DNA from: Chloroflexota bacterium
Lineage (GTDB): Bacteria > Chloroflexota > Anaerolineae > Anaerolineales > Villigracilaceae
Reading direction: 5' to 3'
DNA: 9,105 nt
NCBI GenBank assembly: GCA_016191985.1
Contig: JACPVB010000142.1
Coordinates: 1 to 9,105, forward strand
In this document: positions 6,705 through 9,105 of the stretch, one piece after another
Numbering within the stretch: position 1 is the first letter of the stretch
Layout: the number at the start of each line of letters is the position of its first letter
The notes under the pieces: generated by a model
Told to the model about the DNA's origin: nothing
Seen by the model: the letters and a program-made list of their open reading frames with translations, nothing else
Databases searched by the model: none
Translations under genes and position numbers: made by a program

Positions 6705-8507
6705 ATGACCGTTTCCGTACCCCGCTGGGATATGACCAACGTCTATCCCTCGCTTGATTCAAAGGATTTCAAGAACGCCATCAAAAAATACAAGTCCGCG
6801 CTGGATGAAATGGAAGTATTTTTCAAGAAAACCAGCAAGGCAAATGCAAAGACCGAGCCGAAGAAACTCGGCAAACTGCTCGGCGAATCCGTGGACCGCT
6901 TCAACGCGCTCTTTGAGCTTTCAGGAACCATCAACCCCTACATCTACTCTTACGTCACCACCGACTCACACAACCAGGACGCCATGCGCGCCCTTTCGGA
7001 GTTCGAGCAAATGTCGGTGCAGGCGAGCGTGCTCAACACCAAATTCCAGGCCTGGGTTGGGACCTTAGGCAAGGCGGCCGTTAAAAAATCTGCCAAGACA
7101 AATGACTCCGCCAAAGCGCACGAGTTTGCCTTGAACGAGGCTGTGGAACAATCCAAATACTTGATGAGCGAAGCCGAGGAAGTGCTCGCCGCAGAACTGA
7201 CCTTGAGCGGGGGCAACGCCTTTGGCAAATTGCAAGGGACAGTCACCTCGCAAATGACCGTGGACTTTGAACTGGATGGCAAGACCCAAAAGATGCCCAT
7301 GCCCGCCCTCATCAACCTGCGTTCGCATCCCGATGAAGCCACCCGCCGCCGCGGATACGAAGCGGAGAACGTGGCCTGGGAGGGAGTCAAAGAAACATTG
7401 GCGGCGTGCATGAACGGGGTCAAGGGTGAGACGCTTATCCTCGATCAAAAACGTGGACGCGAAGACGCTGTCCATGCCTCGCTGGATTTTGCCCGCATCG
7501 ACCGCGCCACATTGGACGCCATGCTCGGTGCGATGAAAGATTCCTTCCCGATGTTCGAGCGTTATTTCAAACACAAGGCCAAGCTCATCGGCAAGGAAAA
7601 GCTGGCCTGGTGGGACCTCTTCGCTCCGATGGGCAAGACCGACAAAGTCTATTCGTGGGACGAGGCCCGCGATTTCATCGTCACCAATTTCAACAAGTTC
7701 TCGCCCGAACTCGGCACTTTTGCCAAACGCGCCTTCGACAACAACTGGATTGACGCCGAACAGCGCGAAGGCAAACGCGGCGGCGCTTTTTGTATGGGCG
7801 TTTCGAGAGTGAAGGAAAGCCGCATCCTCTCCAACTTTGACGGCTCGCTTGACCAGGTCAGCACACTGGCGCATGAACTCGGTCACGCCTTCCACAACGA
7901 ATGTGCCTATCAGGCTAATAAAACCGAATTACAGCAAGCCACGCCCATGACTCTGGCTGAAACCGCCTCGATCATGTGCGAGACCATCGTCACCGAAGCG
8001 GTGCTGGAACAGGTCACCGATCCGCAGGAAATTCTGGCCGTGCTCGAAGCGCAGATGAACAACGCCTCGCAGGTGGTCGTGGATATTTATTCCCGCTATC
8101 TTTTTGAAAAGGAAGTCTTCGAGCGCCGCGTCAAATCCGAACTCTCCGCGGATGATCTCAACGACATCATGGAACGCGCGCAAAAGGCATCCTACGGCGA
8201 AGGTCTGGATGAAAAGTTCCTGCAAAAATTCATGTGGACCTGGAAGCCTCATTACTATTCCAGCGGCTTCTCTTTCTACAACTATCCCTACACCTTCGGC
8301 CTGCTTTTCGCCACTGGTTTGTATGCCATCTACCAACAGCGCGGCGCGGAATTTGTCCCTGCGTACAAGGCGCTGCTCGCATCCACCGGCGAAGCCCGCG
8401 CAGCCGACCTGGCCGATAAATTCGGCATCAATATCCGCACCAAAAAATTCTGGGCCGACAGCCTCGCCATCATCGGCAAGCGCGTGGATCGGTATTGCCA
8501 GTTGTAA
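6705..8507 (+). CDS. pepF: Oligoendopeptidase F, M3 family zinc metallopeptidase
   Basis: A 600-residue cytoplasmic zinc peptidase that cleaves short peptides, the usual length for PepF (about 600). The zinc site is clear: HELGH at residues 390-394 (zinc ligands H390 and H394, catalytic E391) and the third ligand E419 in MTLAETASIMCE, 28 residues after E391 as expected for M3 gluzincins. The substrate-binding end has HYYSSGFSFYNYPYTFG (516-532), typical of the PepF/M3 group. The N-terminal half is the helical oligopeptidase F domain (WDMTNVYPSLDS at the start, PYIYSYVTTDS near 83-93). There is no signal peptide. ATG 6705 is used because AGGAG lies 7 bases upstream; a TTG at 6675 in the same frame overlaps the -10 box and is rejected. 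It appears to be transcribed alone from its own promoter; the rhodanese gene follows after 98 bases holding a palindrome. Confidence 0.95.
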   Translation: MTVSVPRWDMTNVYPSLDSKDFKNAIKKYKSALDEMEVFFKKTSKANAKTEPKKLGKLLGESVDRFNALFELSGTINPYIYSYVTTDSHNQDAMRALSEFEQMSVQASVLNTKFQAWVGTLGKAAVKKSAKTNDSAKAHEFALNEAVEQSKYLMSEAEEVLAAELTLSGGNAFGKLQGTVTSQMTVDFELDGKTQKMPMPALINLRSHPDEATRRRGYEAENVAWEGVKETLAACMNGVKGETLILDQKRGREDAVHASLDFARIDRATLDAMLGAMKDSFPMFERYFKHKAKLIGKEKLAWWDLFAPMGKTDKVYSWDEARDFIVTNFNKFSPELGTFAKRAFDNNWIDAEQREGKRGGAFCMGVSRVKESRILSNFDGSLDQVSTLAHELGHAFHNECAYQANKTELQQATPMTLAETASIMCETIVTEAVLEQVTDPQEILAVLEAQMNNASQVVVDIYSRYLFEKEVFERRVKSELSADDLNDIMERAQKASYGEGLDEKFLQKFMWTWKPHYYSSGFSFYNYPYTFGLLFATGLYAIYQQRGAEFVPAYKALLASTGEARAADLADKFGINIRTKKFWADSLAIIGKRVDRYCQL

Positions 8508-8522
8508 GAGAGTGCCTGATAA

Positions 8523-8582
8523 GTAGGGACACAGCGAAACGATTTATAGTCAAAATCATGGAACGGCTCGCTGTGTCCCTAC
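8523..8582 (+). repeat. 60-bp dispersed inverted repeat, copy 2
   Basis: GTAGGGACACAGCGA (8523-8537) and its exact complement TCGCTGTGTCCCTAC (8568-8582) form a perfect 15-bp stem around a 30-base loop. The element matches the reverse complement of 6449-6508 at 51 of 60 positions. ATAAGT occurs at both ends (8519-8524 and 8585-8590), a possible but unproven target duplication. It lies between pepF and the rhodanese gene, lacks a T-run, and so is not a classic terminator although it could slow transcription. Confidence 0.85.
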
Positions 8583-8605
8583 GAATAAGTCTTTCAAGGA
8601 AAGAG

Positions 8606-9067
8606 ATGAAAAAATATAAATTGCTTTTCGCATTGTCAATTCTTCTACTTGCCGCTCTCGCCTGTAATACAGCCTTACCCCAATCAACCCCCACCGCAAT
8701 TCCAACCCTGCAAGCACAAAATAATTTTCCACAAACCGAAGCGGATGTTCCCCGTATTAAAGTTGAAGATGCCAAAGCCGCATTTGATTCAGGCCAGGCC
8801 ATCCTCGTGGATGTACGAAGCGCGCAATCTTATTTCGAACGTCATGCCGCTGGGGCGATCTCGATTCCGCTGGATAATTTCGAAAACAACATCAACGGCC
8901 TTTCGCTTGAAAAAAATCAGTGGATCATCACCTATTGCACCTGACAAAACGAACACACAAGCGCCCGTGCGGCGTTTCTCCTTTTACAAAACGGTTATGA
9001 AAAAGCAGAAGCTCTTCTCGGCGGACTCTCCGCCTGGGTGGATGCTGGATATCCGATGGAACCGTAG
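8606..9067 (+). CDS. Rhodanese-like lipoprotein with in-frame TGA (possible selenoprotein or pseudogene)
   Basis: A 153-residue frame if TGA codon 113 (8942-8944) is read through; 112 residues if it is a stop. Residues 1-20 form a lipoprotein signal (MKKYKLLFALSILLLAALAC) with C20 as lipid anchor, then a Pro/Thr/Ser-rich linker. The rhodanese domain (about 50-153) has ILVDVRS (66-72), HAAGAISIPLD (80-90) and IITYC (107-111). After the TGA come QNEHTSARAAF and GGLSAWVDAGYP, then TAG. Relatives, as I recall them, read Y-C-x-C-P-x-E-x-T-S; the TGA replaces the second Cys, at or beside the sulfur-carrying catalytic position. Without the last 40 residues the fold cannot be complete. The role would be sulfur or selenium transfer outside the cytoplasm. 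The start is supported by AAGGA 5-6 bases before the ATG. Either selenocysteine is inserted or the gene is freshly broken; the sequence alone does not decide. Confidence 0.75.
8942..8977 (+). promoter_or_regulatory. In-frame UGA with SECIS-like hairpin
   Basis: After the TGA (8942-8944), AAGCGCC (8959-8965) pairs with GGCGTTT (8971-8977): seven pairs including one G-U, with the five-base loop CGTGC (8966-8970). The loop starts 22 bases after the TGA and has G at its second position. Bacterial selenocysteine insertion elements, as I recall their consensus, lie within the coding region with the loop about 16-37 bases from UGA and a G in the first two loop bases. The fit is good, but short G+C-rich hairpins arise easily by chance. 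Confidence 0.4.
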
Positions 9068-9105
9068 CGCAAGACTTTATTTTGCGAATCAAAAGCGATA
9101 ATGAA

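Noticed and set aside
7065..7895. 276-residue minus-strand open frame
   Set aside because: Antisense shadow of pepF, across the zinc-site side of the gene; no family resemblance.
8942..8944. TGA reassigned genome-wide to Trp or Gly
   Set aside because: The other five genes, about 2,500 codons, contain no in-frame TGA and use TGG for Trp, so a changed code is unlikely.
8649..9101. 150-residue frame overlapping the rhodanese gene
   Set aside because: Composition is low-complexity and unlike any protein family; the rhodanese frame explains the DNA on both sides of the TGA.
9068..9105. Hairpin CGCAA/TTGCG and ATG at 9101 as a terminator and next gene
   Set aside because: The stem is short with no T-run, and the ATG has no ribosome site and only five bases of sequence remain.

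Overview
This is an ordinary bacterial chromosomal window of roughly 50% G+C with five complete protein genes and a sixth interrupted by an in-frame TGA. I place it tentatively in Chloroflexota, near Anaerolineae. The pointers are the overall style of the proteins, a lipoprotein with a Pro/Thr/Ser-rich linker after the lipobox, a DUF5671-like multi-repeat membrane protein, and a PEP/pyruvate-binding-domain protein of a type seen in that phylum. This is a judgement from protein character, not a database result.

Layout from left to right. Bases 1-85 carry what looks like a leftward promoter with a LexA-type box, serving a gene off the left edge. A symmetrical hairpin with T-runs on both strands (86-118) ends the first gene. 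On the minus strand, 2505-130 encodes a 791-residue protein with a PEP/pyruvate-binding ATP-grasp domain. A clear Rho-independent terminator (2600-2632) separates it from dnaN (3791-2658), the DNA polymerase III sliding clamp. Upstream of dnaN, still on the minus strand, is a large membrane protein built from six repeated two-helix units plus a soluble C-terminal domain (5788-3872). Before that is a small membrane-anchored protein with an NTF2/DUF4878-like look (6333-5860). A 371-base divergent intergenic region (6334-6704) is packed with palindromic elements and a rightward promoter. On the plus strand, pepF (6705-8507) encodes an M3-family oligoendopeptidase F. It is followed by a rhodanese-like lipoprotein gene (8606-9067).

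The most interesting point is the last gene. Its reading frame is broken by a single TGA (8942-8944), where relatives carry the second Cys of a C-x-C active-site loop. The frame then continues for 40 well-conserved rhodanese residues to a TAG. A small hairpin sits at SECIS-like distance after the TGA. Selenocysteine insertion is therefore a real possibility; a nonsense mutation is the main alternative.

Three kinds of palindromic repeat lie between 5.8 and 8.6 kb. One is a 60-bp element present twice in opposite orientation (51 of 60 positions identical) on either side of pepF. One is a cloverleaf-like element of about 110 bp. One is a pair of inverted hairpin units touching the ribosome binding site of the large membrane protein gene. 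The genes do not form an obvious common pathway: replication (dnaN), peptide turnover (pepF), sulfur or selenium transfer (rhodanese) and uncharacterised proteins lie side by side.
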